A stretch of DNA of 50,950 nucleotides from an uncultured Pelagibacteraceae bacterium. GTDB lineage: Bacteria > Pseudomonadota > Alphaproteobacteria > Pelagibacterales > AG-422-B15. Made by a program: the position numbers and the translations under genes. The stretch is taken from assembly GCA_902617525.1 (NCBI GenBank), contig CACMWW010000007.1, positions 1-50,950 of the forward strand, read 5' to 3'. Of the stretch, positions 25,846 to 34,567 are shown piece after piece; position 1 is the first letter of the stretch, and the number at the start of each line of letters is the position of its first letter. The notes beneath the pieces are model-generated. The model was not told the DNA's origin and made no database searches. It worked only from the letters and a program-made list of their open reading frames with translations.

Positions 25846-26570
25846 GTTTCCACCCATGGACGGAGATCTAACTCGAATGTCCAAGCATTTTTAGGTTGAT
25901 TATGAATGACTAAGTAGTTTTGTGCAATATCGTCAGGCTTCATAAGGCCATCAATTTTCTTCTTTTCTTTTACATATTCAGGAAAAAGCTTATTAACCCA
26001 CGGCGTATCTATTGCACCATCCACAATTATATGTGCTACATGTATGCCTTTTGGAGCTAGTTCTTTTGCCATACTTTGTGCTAAAGCTCTTTTAGCTTGT
26101 TTAGCGCCTGAGAATGCGGCAAAACCCTCTTTGCCTCTGATGCTTGCTGTTGCCCCGGTGAAAATTATTGTGCCTTTTTTTCTTGGAATCATTTTTCTTG
26201 TTACTTCTCTTCCCATTAGAAAAGCTCCAAAAGTCGCCATTTCCCATACTTTATAATATTTTTTTGAGGTTGTTTCTAAAATGTTGAAACGAATGTTGGC
26301 TCCAATGTTGTATACGGCTACATTAATCTCACCAATCTCTGTTTCAATCTTATTAATAAAGTTAATTACATCTTCCTCTTTTCTTGCGTCCAAACTATAT
26401 GCGAAACATTTTCCGCCATTTTTTTCTATTTCTTCTTTAAGTGGCGATAATTGATCCCCATTCCTTCTAGCAACTACAGTAATGAAGTTATTTTTTGCAA
26501 ATACTCTCGCTACCGCAGATCCAAGGCTGTCACCCGCGCCGATAATGAGTGCTACTTCTTTATTAATCAT
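25839..26570 (-). CDS. Atypical SDR-family protein lacking the catalytic tyrosine
   Basis: The fold is that of a classical SDR, but two motifs are altered. The glycine-rich loop is GAGDSLGSA (11-19) instead of TGxxxGIG. The catalytic site reads GFAAFSGAKQAKRAL, so the usual tyrosine of Y-x3-K is phenylalanine while the lysine is retained. This matches the described SDR_c10-type group. Its reaction is not known and normal SDR chemistry is doubtful. The ATG at 26570 fits the conserved start; seven more codons are open upstream. It is first in the SDR-kinase-SDR-transferase cluster. Confidence 0.82.
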   Translation of the reverse strand: MINKEVALIIGAGDSLGSAVARVFAKNNFITVVARRNGDQLSPLKEEIEKNGGKCFAYSLDARKEEDVINFINKIETEIGEINVAVYNIGANIRFNILETTSKKYYKVWEMATFGAFLMGREVTRKMIPRKKGTIIFTGATASIRGKEGFAAFSGAKQAKRALAQSMAKELAPKGIHVAHIIVDGAIDTPWVNKLFPEYVKEKKKIDGLMKPDDIAQNYLVIHNQPKNAWTFELDLRPWVETW

Positions 26571-26629
26571 AATGAATAAAGTTATCAGCAAACAATAGAC
26601 AGTTAAAGGTGTTTTATTTCTATAACCAT

Positions 26630-27283
26630 TTATGCTTTTTTTGTTTTAATTGGCTTTTTTCTAGTTGGATAACAAGTTTTACATATTTTACATTCTATTC
26701 CAAAACAACTTCTAGCTTCACAATATTCCCTTCCATAAAATATTATTTGTAAATGTAACTTGTTCCATAGTTTTTCAGGAAATATTTTTTTTAAATCATG
26801 TTCAGTTTGCTTTACACTCTTACCATTTGTTAACCCCCATCTTTGGGCAAGTCGATGAATATGAGTATCAACAGGAAATGCTGGGTGACCAAAACCTTGT
26901 GACATTACAACACTAGCTGTTTTATGCCCTACTCCAGGAAGCGCCTCCAGATCTTCAAAGTTTTCTGGAACCTTACCACTATAATTTTTCATTAATATTT
27001 TTGATAGCTTTGAGATTGCTTTTGATTTTTGTGGAGCAAGACCACAGGGTCTAACAATATTATAAATGGTTTTGACTGGCAGCTTCTCCATTTTCGCAGG
27101 ATTATTTGCTTTCTTAAAAAGCAAAGGAGTTACTTCATTGACCCTTTTATCCGTACACTGCGCACTCAGAAGAACAGAAATTAATAATTCAAAATTATTT
27201 TTATGATTTAGTGGAATTGGGGTTTCGGGATAAATTTTATTTAAAATATTAATAATTTTTTTTGCCTTGTCAGCCTTTAACAT
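26630..27283 (-). CDS. nth: Endonuclease III (DNA glycosylase/AP lyase)
   Basis: Nth removes oxidised pyrimidines and cleaves abasic sites. The helix-hairpin-helix is LEALPGVGHKTASVV with the catalytic lysine, followed by FPVDTHIHRLAQRWG with the catalytic aspartate. The [4Fe-4S] ligands are the four cysteines in CEARSCFGIECKICKTC near the C-terminus. Length 217 is normal. The lysine-rich tail follows the cluster. It lies 17 bases after dapB on the same strand. Confidence 0.96.
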   Translation of the reverse strand: MLKADKAKKIINILNKIYPETPIPLNHKNNFELLISVLLSAQCTDKRVNEVTPLLFKKANNPAKMEKLPVKTIYNIVRPCGLAPQKSKAISKLSKILMKNYSGKVPENFEDLEALPGVGHKTASVVMSQGFGHPAFPVDTHIHRLAQRWGLTNGKSVKQTEHDLKKIFPEKLWNKLHLQIIFYGREYCEARSCFGIECKICKTCYPTRKKPIKTKKA

Positions 27284-27300
27284 TATGGTTCTTTTTCAAC

Positions 27301-28110
27301 CTAACTTATATTTAGCACATCCGACATGTCAAATAGGCCAGGTTTTTTGTTCATGCCCCATTTCACAGCTTGTATTGCTCCGTTAGCAAAAATACCCCTA
27401 TCTTTTGCCGTATGCCTGATAGTAATATCCTCATCCCTGCTTGAAAAAATAATTTCGTGATCACCAATTACTTCACCTTTGCGAAAGGATGAGACTACAA
27501 TTTTATCTTTAGTACTTTTAGCCTTTATGTTTAGACGGGTGATTTTTTTAACATTTTCAAATTTTTTATTTTTACCTTCTGCTGCAGCCTGCCCCATCAT
27601 TACTGCAGTGCCTGAAGGTGCATCAATTTTATGTCGATGATGCGTTTCGTTTATTATTGTGTCAAAATCATTTTTTAAACTTGAGGAACTTATTTTAATT
27701 AATTTATTTATTAGGTTTATACCTAAACTCATATTACCTGATTTTATAATTGTTGCATGCTGCGCAGCGAGTTTAATTTTTTTTAATTGAGAGCTATTAA
27801 AACCTGTAGTTCCAATTATATGTACTATTCTTGCTTGAGCTGCATATTTTGTATGTATCATAGTTGCTTCAGGAGATGTGAAGTCAATAACAGCGTCAGT
27901 TTTAGCAAATAATGGAATTATATTATCTGTGACTTTAATTTTTAATTTTTTCGTTTTGAGTAATTGACCTAAATCTTTGCCAATAGCTTTATGCCCGCTT
28001 CTCTCGGTTGCACCATACAAAACAAGTGATTTATCTTTCAAAACTCTTTTAGCGATTTGCATTCCCATGCGTCCTGTTACGCCAGTTATGACAATTTTTA
28101 TTTTTTTCAT
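27301..28110 (-). CDS. dapB: 4-hydroxy-tetrahydrodipicolinate reductase
   Basis: DapB makes tetrahydrodipicolinate on the path to diaminopimelate and lysine. The NAD(P) motif GVTGRMGMQIAK is at the N-terminus and the substrate signature ETHHRHKIDAPSGTA contains the catalytic histidine pair and lysine. SGNMSLGINLINKL is also typical. At 269 residues it is complete. It lies 39 bases after dnaJ and 17 before nth, and may be read from the dnaK promoter region. Confidence 0.96.
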   Translation of the reverse strand: MKKIKIVITGVTGRMGMQIAKRVLKDKSLVLYGATERSGHKAIGKDLGQLLKTKKLKIKVTDNIIPLFAKTDAVIDFTSPEATMIHTKYAAQARIVHIIGTTGFNSSQLKKIKLAAQHATIIKSGNMSLGINLINKLIKISSSSLKNDFDTIINETHHRHKIDAPSGTAVMMGQAAAEGKNKKFENVKKITRLNIKAKSTKDKIVVSSFRKGEVIGDHEIIFSSRDEDITIRHTAKDRGIFANGAIQAVKWGMNKKPGLFDMSDVLNIS

Positions 28111-28149
28111 TAATTTAGGATAATCGAAATAATTGAAAAAGTAAGTTTT

Positions 28150-29286
28150 TTAAGCTTTTGTTTTCCAAAAATCCCTAGCTTTTTTAAAAAATGCCGATGC
28201 TAAAGGACTATCATTTTGATCACTGGTTTCTTGAAAGGATTTTAATATTGCAATTTGCTTCTTATTTAAATTTACTGGTGTTTCAACTTTTGCTTGAATA
28301 TACAAATCACCTAAATAACCGTTGCGAACATTAGGCATACCTTTTGATTTTAATCTAAATTGGTCACCAGATTGAGTGCCTTGAGGTATTTTTAGCCTTG
28401 CTTTACCGCCATCTATTGTCGGTATGTCAATAGCGCCGCCAACAGCAGCATCGACCATAGGTATTGGGACCTCAGCAAATAAATTTTCATTCTCACGAGC
28501 AAATATTTCGTGCTCATTTACATTTACAAATATATACAAGTCACCCTGTTGCCCGCCGTTTAGACCCGCTTCACCTTCTCCAGATAGTCTTATTCTGGAA
28601 CCGTCATCAACGCCTTTTGGTATTTTCACCATCAAACTCTTTGTTTTCTGCGTTCTTCCAGTTCCGCTGCATGGCATGCATGGATCTGAGATAGTTGAAC
28701 CACTTCCTTGGCAAGTTGGACAAGTTTGTTGAATTGAAAAAAAACCCTGCTGCGAGCGAATCTGTCCCCTTCCTCCACATGACTGACAAGTTACTGGCTG
28801 ACTTCCTTGAGATGCGCCAGAACCTGAACAAGAATCGCATTGAACTTGAGTTGGAATTTTTACTTTAAATTTTTTACCATTAAACGCTTCTTCAAGACTA
28901 ACAGTAATATCATATCTTAAGTCTGAGCCACGATTATTTGTTTTTCTTCTACGATTTCCTCCACCACCAAAAAAGGATGAGTCTCCAAAAAAGTCTTCAA
29001 AAATATCTTGAAAAGCTGATGAATTAAAATCAAAACCAAAACCGCCCTGGCCTGTATTACCATCCACTGCCGCATGACCAAACTGGTCGTAAGCTGAACG
29101 TTTTTCTTTATCATGAAGTACAGCGTATGCCTCACTCGCCTCTTTGAATTTAACTTCCGCATCTGCATCACCCTGATTACGATCAGGATGGTATTTCATT
29201 GCTAATTTTCTGTAGGCTTTTTTTATTTCAGAGTCATCAGCTGACTTGGAAACGCCAAGAACTTCATAATAGTCTCTTTTTGACAT
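28150..29286 (-). CDS. dnaJ: Chaperone protein DnaJ
   Basis: DnaJ delivers substrates to DnaK and stimulates its ATPase. The J domain at 1-70 contains HPD in [12 protein letters not shown] Gly/Phe-rich segment follows (about 75-115). The zinc-binding region has all four CxxCxGxG repeats: [24 protein letters not shown] and CMPCSGTG. The 378-residue length is that of the type I protein. Only 12 bases separate it from the end of dnaK, which points to a dnaK-dnaJ operon. Confidence 0.97.
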   Translation of the reverse strand: MSKRDYYEVLGVSKSADDSEIKKAYRKLAMKYHPDRNQGDADAEVKFKEASEAYAVLHDKEKRSAYDQFGHAAVDGNTGQGGFGFDFNSSAFQDIFEDFFGDSSFFGGGGNRRRKTNNRGSDLRYDITVSLEEAFNGKKFKVKIPTQVQCDSCSGSGASQGSQPVTCQSCGGRGQIRSQQGFFSIQQTCPTCQGSGSTISDPCMPCSGTGRTQKTKSLMVKIPKGVDDGSRIRLSGEGEAGLNGGQQGDLYIFVNVNEHEIFARENENLFAEVPIPMVDAAVGGAIDIPTIDGGKARLKIPQGTQSGDQFRLKSKGMPNVRNGYLGDLYIQAKVETPVNLNKKQIAILKSFQETSDQNDSPLASAFFKKARDFWKTKA

Positions 29287-29298
29287 AAGCTTACCTGC

Positions 29299-31224
29299 TT
29301 ACGATTGCTTATTATCTTCTTTGACTTCCTCGAATTCAGCATCAACAACTTTTTCATTATTCTGGTCAGATCCAGCAGCTGTATTGTCAGATGGCTCGTT
29401 TGGATTAGTAGCATCTTGTTGTTGAGCCTTATACATTGCTTCGCCTAATTTCATAGACGATTGAGTTAATGCTTCAAGTCCACTTTTAATCTTATCGGTG
29501 TCATCTGAAGCGACAGCTTCTTTTAAAGCCTTAATATCATTTTCAATTGTATTCTTTTCTTGTTCAGAAACCTTATCACCAAATTCTTTTAGATTTTTCT
29601 CGGCAGAGTGTATCATTGTGTCTGCTTGGTTTTTAACATCAACGCCTTCTCGCTTTTTCTTATCTGCTTCTGCGTTGGCTTCAGCTTCCTTGACCATTTT
29701 GTCGATCTCTTCTTCACTCAAACCACCCGATGCTTGTATTTTAATTTGTTGTTCTTTTCCTGTACCTTTGTCTTTTGCAGACACATTTACAATTCCATTA
29801 GCGTCAATATCAAATGTTACTTCAATTTGAGGAACACCCCTAGGCGCAGGTGGTATGCCTACTAAGTCAAAGTTACCAAGTAATTTATTATCAGCAGCCA
29901 TTTCTCTCTCACCCTGACACACTCGTATTGTTACAGCAGTTTGATTGTCATCAGCGGTTGAAAATACCTGACTTTTTTTTGTTGGAATTGTTGTATTTTT
30001 ATCAATTAATTTTGTAAAGACGCCACCTAGAGTTTCAATACCAAGGGATAGAGGTGTAACATCTAGAAGTAATACATCCTTAACATCCCCTTGAAGAATA
30101 CCAGCTTGAATAGCTGCACCTTGCGCGACAACTTCATCTGGGTTCACTCCTTTATTTGGTTCTTTACCAAAAAAGTTTTTAACAGTTTCTATAACTTTTG
30201 GCATTCTTGTCATTCCACCAACCAAGACTACCTCGTCTATTTCACCTGCACTCAAACCGGCATCCTTGAGAGCGGCGTCACATGGTTTAATTGTTTTTTC
30301 AATTAAATCATCAACAAGTGTTTCAAGCTTCGCTCTTGTCACCTTGATATTTAAATGCTTAGGGCCTGATTGATCAGCTGTAATAAATGGTAAATTAATT
30401 TCTGTTTGAGATGTTGAAGATAATTCGATCTTAGCCTTCTCAGCAGATTCTTTTAATCTTTGGAGTGCTAATTTATCCTGAGTAAGGTCAATATTATTTT
30501 CTTTCTTAAATTCTTCAGCAAGATAATTTAAGAGACGAGTGTCAAAGTCCTCACCACCTAAAAATGTATCACCATTAGTTGACTTTACTTCAAAAACTCC
30601 ATCACCAATTTCTAAAATTGAAATATCAAAAGTACCACCACCTAAATCATATACAGCAATAGTTTTGCCATCCTTCTTATCTAAACCATATGCTAGTGCA
30701 GCAGCAGTTGGCTCATTGACTATTCTTTCAACCTCAAGTCCAGCTATTTTACCAGCATCTTTAGTAGCTTGTCTTTGAGCATCATTAAAGTAAGCAGGAA
30801 CAGTGATGACTGCTTTTTCAACTTTTTCTCCTAAATACCTCTCTGCATCTTCTTTTAATTTTTGAAGTACAAATGCAGAAATTTGAGATGGTGAATATTT
30901 TTCAGATCCTGACTCTACCCATGCATCGCCATTTTCAGATTTAATGATTTTAAAAGGCACCATATCAGCATCTTTTTTGACCATTGGATCTTCGAAAGAC
31001 CTACCTATAAGTCTCTTGATCGCAAAAAATGTATTTTCAGGGTTTGTGACACCCTGCCTTTTTGCAGGTTGTCCAACTAACTTTTCTTCTTCACTTCCAA
31101 AACTTATAATTGAAGGCGTAGTTCTAGATCCTTCAGCATTTTCAATAACCTTAGGGTCCTTCCCATCCATTATTGAGATACAACTATTTGTAGTCCCTAA
31201 ATCTATTCCTATTACTTTTGCCAT
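29299..31224 (-). CDS. dnaK: Chaperone protein DnaK (Hsp70)
   Basis: DnaK is the main ATP-dependent Hsp70 chaperone. It starts [21 protein letters not shown], with phosphate loop [28 protein letters not shown] and [18 protein letters not shown] are the other Hsp70 signatures, followed by the linker region [15 protein letters not shown]. The ATG at 31224 gives the usual 641 residues; the 19 extra codons open upstream belong to the leader. It is 119 bases downstream of grpE, enough for its own promoter. Confidence 0.98.
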   Translation of the reverse strand: MAKVIGIDLGTTNSCISIMDGKDPKVIENAEGSRTTPSIISFGSEEEKLVGQPAKRQGVTNPENTFFAIKRLIGRSFEDPMVKKDADMVPFKIIKSENGDAWVESGSEKYSPSQISAFVLQKLKEDAERYLGEKVEKAVITVPAYFNDAQRQATKDAGKIAGLEVERIVNEPTAAALAYGLDKKDGKTIAVYDLGGGTFDISILEIGDGVFEVKSTNGDTFLGGEDFDTRLLNYLAEEFKKENNIDLTQDKLALQRLKESAEKAKIELSSTSQTEINLPFITADQSGPKHLNIKVTRAKLETLVDDLIEKTIKPCDAALKDAGLSAGEIDEVVLVGGMTRMPKVIETVKNFFGKEPNKGVNPDEVVAQGAAIQAGILQGDVKDVLLLDVTPLSLGIETLGGVFTKLIDKNTTIPTKKSQVFSTADDNQTAVTIRVCQGEREMAADNKLLGNFDLVGIPPAPRGVPQIEVTFDIDANGIVNVSAKDKGTGKEQQIKIQASGGLSEEEIDKMVKEAEANAEADKKKREGVDVKNQADTMIHSAEKNLKEFGDKVSEQEKNTIENDIKALKEAVASDDTDKIKSGLEALTQSSMKLGEAMYKAQQQDATNPNEPSDNTAAGSDQNNEKVVDAEFEEVKEDNKQS

Positions 31225-31252
31225 ATTCTTACTCTGAATTAATATTTGTTTT

Positions 31253-31282
31253 ATATATGGGTAGTTGATTTTGCAGTACAAC
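31253..31282 (-). promoter_or_regulatory. Possible heat-shock (sigma-32-like) promoter of dnaK
   Basis: On the minus strand GTTGTAC (31282-31276) is followed after 14 bases by CCCATAT (31261-31255). This spacing and the CCCAT core resemble the known sigma-32 pattern CTTGAAA-N13/14-CCCCATnT, although the -35 part matches only partly. No CIRCE repeat is present in the gap. The site lies about 30 bases before the dnaK ATG. It is a candidate only. Confidence 0.35.
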
Positions 31283-31343
31283 CCCTTGCTTAAAAAAAGA
31301 GTAAAATGAGATTGTTAATTATTTTTATACTATCCTATTGATA

Positions 31344-31898
31344 TTATTTATCTTTTTTCTTTACCACGCCTACAAGTGCTGGTCTTAGAAGTCTATCTCC
31401 AATTTTGTAACCCTCTTGAACAACCTCAGCAACAGTTCCTGCTTCTTGATCATCCTTTTCAACTTCAAACATGGCTTGGTGGATATTCGGATCAAATTGC
31501 TCACCCAGTGATTTAATTTGTTCAATCTTAAATCTTTCGAAAGTTGATATAATTTGTTTTTCGGTAAGCTCTATTCCCTCAAATAGTTGTGATAGACCGT
31601 CTGATTTTTCTTTTACTTCTTTAGCTTTAACTGAAGCCATAGCTCTTTGGAGATTATCGAGAACTGATAGTATCTCTTTCGCGAAATTTGAAATTACATA
31701 ATTGCTTAAGTCCTCTTTTTCTCTATCAAATCTTTTTCTTAAATTTTCATTTTCAGCAAGGCTGGTTAGAAGCTTACTTTCAAGCTCTTTAAGCTTATCG
31801 TTATTATCAGCACCAGCTTCTTCTGTTTTTGCTTCAGAATTATTATCTACTTTGGCAGGTTTAGGGTCTAAATTTTTTTTATTTTTACTTTTGGCCAT
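31344..31898 (-). CDS. grpE: Nucleotide exchange factor GrpE
   Basis: GrpE releases ADP from DnaK. After a charged, disordered N-terminus of about 35 residues comes a long helix (LKELESKLLTSLAENENLRKRFDREKEDLSNY). The conserved core follows, with FEGIELTEKQIISTFERF and FDPNIHQAMFEVEKDDQEAGTVAEVVQEGYKIGDRLLRPALVGV. Length 184 is normal. It lies upstream of dnaK and is divergent from rph with a 59-base gap. hrcA, which often lies between rph and grpE in alphaproteobacteria, is absent. Confidence 0.96.
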   Translation of the reverse strand: MAKSKNKKNLDPKPAKVDNNSEAKTEEAGADNNDKLKELESKLLTSLAENENLRKRFDREKEDLSNYVISNFAKEILSVLDNLQRAMASVKAKEVKEKSDGLSQLFEGIELTEKQIISTFERFKIEQIKSLGEQFDPNIHQAMFEVEKDDQEAGTVAEVVQEGYKIGDRLLRPALVGVVKKKDK

Positions 31899-31918
31899 AT
31901 TTAATTATGTAATGATCT

Positions 31919-31947
31919 ATATTATTTTCGTCAATACATAGTATAAT
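31919..31947. promoter_or_regulatory. Compact divergent promoter region between grpE and rph
   Basis: On the plus strand a perfect TATAAT (31942-31947) lies 10 bases before the rph ATG. On the minus strand TTGACG (31934-31929) is a near-consensus -35 for grpE, with CATAAT 19 bases further, five bases before the grpE ATG. The two promoters would overlap in a 59-base gap and give very short leaders on both sides. Confidence 0.4.
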
Positions 31948-31957
31948 TTATCACTCA

Positions 31958-32671
31958 ATGAGAAATAATAGAAATATTAACCAACTAAGAGATATAGAAA
32001 TAATTCCTAATTTTTCTTGCAATCCGGAAGGCTCATGCTTAATTAAATGTGGCGATACGCATGTGATCTGCAGTGCATCGCTTGATAGAAATTTACCAAG
32101 ATGGCTAAAAAATTCAGAGACTGGCTGGGTAACAGCAGAATACGGTATGTTACCAAGATCAACTTCTGAGAGAATGTCTAGAGAGGCCGCCAAAGGTAAA
32201 CAATCTGGTAGAACACAGGAAATACAAAGACTAATTGGAAGATCATTAAGATCTATTGTTAATTTGGAAGATTTAAGAGAATTACAAATAATAATAGATT
32301 GTGATGTTATTCAAGCAGATGGTGGAACAAGAACTGCTTCAATCTCAGGATCATTTATTGCACTTCAATTTTGCATAAATCATATGCTGAATAAAAAAAT
32401 TATAAAAAAAAATCCTATAAGTGAATATGTTGCCGCAATAAGCTGTGGAATTATAAATGGTGAGCCTTATTTAGACTTAGATTTTGAAGAAGATCAAAAT
32501 GCTGAAGTAGATGCAAATTTTGTAATAACAGAAAGTGGTAAATTAGTTGAAGTACAGATGACTTCGGAAAAAAAACTTTGTGAGGAGAAGTCATTTAATG
32601 CAATGTTGGAACTCGCAAAATCAGGGATCTCTGAGATCATCCAAATGCAAAAACAAATATTAAGTGATTAA
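31958..32671 (+). CDS. rph: Ribonuclease PH
   Basis: RNase PH trims tRNA 3' ends by phosphorolysis. The conserved blocks are SCLIKCGDTHVICSASLD, GWVTAEYGMLPRST, REAAKGKQSGRTQEIQRLIGRSLRS and VIQADGGTRTASISGSFIAL. Phosphate binding lies in the GGTRTAS loop. Length 237 is typical. The N-terminus lacks the usual RPDGR form and reads RNNRNINQLRDIEI, a mild divergence. The rdgB start overlaps its stop by eight bases. Confidence 0.95.
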   Translation: MRNNRNINQLRDIEIIPNFSCNPEGSCLIKCGDTHVICSASLDRNLPRWLKNSETGWVTAEYGMLPRSTSERMSREAAKGKQSGRTQEIQRLIGRSLRSIVNLEDLRELQIIIDCDVIQADGGTRTASISGSFIALQFCINHMLNKKIIKKNPISEYVAAISCGIINGEPYLDLDFEEDQNAEVDANFVITESGKLVEVQMTSEKKLCEEKSFNAMLELAKSGISEIIQMQKQILSD

Positions 32672-33278
32672 AAATATCAAAGAAATAGTTATTGCCAGTC
32701 ATAACGAAGGAAAGGTAAGAGAAATCAGATCTTTATTAAAGCCAATGGGATTCAAAATTTACTCTGCAAAAAAATTTTGTATCAATGAACCAATCGAAAA
32801 CGGAAAAACTTTTAAAGAAAATTCTCTAATAAAATCAAAAAATGCTGCTAAAAAATCAGGCATTCCTGCCATAGCTGACGATAGTGGCCTTTGTATTTTA
32901 TCGCTTGGTAATCAGCCTGGAATATACTCAGCCAGATGGGCAGGAAAGAATAAAAATTTCAACACGGGAATAAGAAAAATACACCAAAAAATTCTAAAAA
33001 ATAATTATTTAAATAAGAGCTCTCGAAAAGCTTTTTTTTGTTGTGCTTTATCCATTTATTTTCCAGATAATAATTACAGAGTATTCGAAGGAAAAAAATA
33101 TGGACATGTTCAATTTCCCCCTCTAGGTAAAAATGGTTTTGGATACGATCCTATTTTTGTACCAATTGGTTATAAAAAAACATTTGGTGAAATGAATTTT
33201 GATTATAAGGAAAGAATAAGTCATCGATCAATAGCATTTAAAAAAATGAAAAAGTATTTAGAAAGATTTATAGATTAA
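32664..33278 (+). CDS. rdgB: XTP/dITP pyrophosphatase (RdgB/HAM1 family)
   Basis: RdgB hydrolyses dITP, XTP and related non-canonical purine nucleotides, protecting DNA. IVIASHNEGKVREIRSLL is the N-terminal S/T-x-N-x-x-K motif, AIADDSGLCILSLGNQPGIYSARWAG is the catalytic block, and FGYDPIFVP with SHRSIAFKKM completes the family. The start is GTG at 32664, inside the rph coding region. rph-rdgB order is conserved. Its TAA overlaps the convergent lipoprotein gene's stop within TTAA. Confidence 0.95.
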   Translation: MIKNIKEIVIASHNEGKVREIRSLLKPMGFKIYSAKKFCINEPIENGKTFKENSLIKSKNAAKKSGIPAIADDSGLCILSLGNQPGIYSARWAGKNKNFNTGIRKIHQKILKNNYLNKSSRKAFFCCALSIYFPDNNYRVFEGKKYGHVQFPPLGKNGFGYDPIFVPIGYKKTFGEMNFDYKERISHRSIAFKKMKKYLERFID

Positions 33279-34567
33279 TTTAAAAGACTAAATTTTTGAT
33301 TCTTTATTTCATATATTTTTGGTTGACGAGAGACATTGCCATTTGAAGTCATTTTAAACCATCCGTTTATACCAATAAAGCCATTGGAATTATGTAGCTT
33401 TTCTATTGTGAAATTGTTTTTGTCTTCATGAAGATTACTGATGAGTCCAATAATATCATAACTTAACGCCGCTAAAGAGTGTGGCTTAGAATTGAAAATT
33501 TCTAAATACATATCCTCAAATTTTCTCCGATTATCTATATCAAGTGAAGCGAAGTATCCATTATCTAAACCTGGCTCTTTTAGTGATAAATTTTTAGCCC
33601 ACAATGAACTTCCAATATATTGCACTTTTTTAGGATCTACGTCGTAATATGGAAGTATGGAGCTGAAGTTTGACACCTCTTGAAAATTTTGCGCAAAAAT
33701 TATCAAAGCTTCAAAATTTAATTCACCGTAAGTATCTAATTTTTTTAACTTCTTCAATTCCTCTTTAGCTTTTTCAGAATTTTCTTTTTCCAATTGTTTA
33801 ATTTTCTTTTCTAAATTAGCTTTTCTTTCCTCAAAATTAGAAACACTTTTTGAAACATCATAAAAATCCGGAGAATTTGGATTATAGAAAGTAAAAATAA
33901 ATGTCGATAAATTATTTTTAGACTGAAATTGTTTAATTACTTTTTCAACACGACTTCCAAATTCATTTCTTGGAACTAATACAGCATATTTTTTTAAATT
34001 ACGCTTAATAGAGTAGGTTAATAATTCCTCTATTTCATCTTCTAATTTAAGCCCAAATACATATAACTTATTGTCTTGTATTTTTGAATTATTAGAAAAT
34101 GCAACAATGGGTATATCTTTATTTTTTGTAACCTCCCTGACCTGATTTACTTTATCTGAAAAAACTGGCCCGATAATTATATCTATATCATCTTCAAGTA
34201 CTCTATATAATTGAGATAATAGCTGCTCTTCATTACCTGTATCAATTATTGTAAATACAATTTTCTTGTTATTTTTTTTTTCAACCGCTAATTGAGCGGA
34301 GTTTAATAACGATTTACCTATTTGATAATGTTTACCGCTTAAAGGAAGCATCAAAACAATATTAAGAAATTCCCTTGTAACAGTATCTTTTTCTTCATTC
34401 AAAATCTGTGATGATAAAGAATTATTATTTATATTCTTATTATCTAATTTTATAGATTTATTATATGTGGTAGTTTCATTTTGGTAATTAGTTGGAGTCT
34501 CACAACTTAGAAAGCCAATGAATATAAAGACAGCTATTAGTAGTACAATTTTTTTTTTTAGATACAT
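33275..34567 (-). CDS. LpoA-like periplasmic-binding-fold lipoprotein (penicillin-binding protein activator type)
   Basis: The protein has a lipoprotein signal peptide with lipobox GFLSC (Cys22), a low-complexity Asn-rich linker to about 60, and a type I periplasmic-binding fold starting at LNIVLMLPLSGKHYQIGKSLLNSAQLA. Such LpoA-like proteins activate peptidoglycan synthases from the outer membrane. Residues 241-278 form a lysine/glutamate-rich coiled coil inserted in the fold. The gene next to rsmI is conserved in alphaproteobacteria, which supports the call. Its ATG abuts that of rsmI directly (CATATG). An 11-base A run covers codons 3-7. Confidence 0.75.
   Translation of the reverse strand: MYLKKKIVLLIAVFIFIGFLSCETPTNYQNETTTYNKSIKLDNKNINNNSLSSQILNEEKDTVTREFLNIVLMLPLSGKHYQIGKSLLNSAQLAVEKKNNKKIVFTIIDTGNEEQLLSQLYRVLEDDIDIIIGPVFSDKVNQVREVTKNKDIPIVAFSNNSKIQDNKLYVFGLKLEDEIEELLTYSIKRNLKKYAVLVPRNEFGSRVEKVIKQFQSKNNLSTFIFTFYNPNSPDFYDVSKSVSNFEERKANLEKKIKQLEKENSEKAKEELKKLKKLDTYGELNFEALIIFAQNFQEVSNFSSILPYYDVDPKKVQYIGSSLWAKNLSLKEPGLDNGYFASLDIDNRRKFEDMYLEIFNSKPHSLAALSYDIIGLISNLHEDKNNFTIEKLHNSNGFIGINGWFKMTSNGNVSRQPKIYEIKNQKFSLLN

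Noticed and set aside
25846..25884. A 13-codon upstream extension of the PfkB kinase
   Set aside because: It would lie wholly inside the preceding SDR gene and precedes a normal family start at 25845.
28607..28840. Antisense and out-of-frame open frames over dnaJ and dnaK
   Set aside because: They are shadows of strongly conserved genes on the minus strand with no family resemblance of their own.
31225..31281. A 19-codon extension of DnaK upstream of [10 protein letters not shown]
   Set aside because: DnaK proteins start at [14 protein letters not shown]; the upstream part lies in the promoter region.
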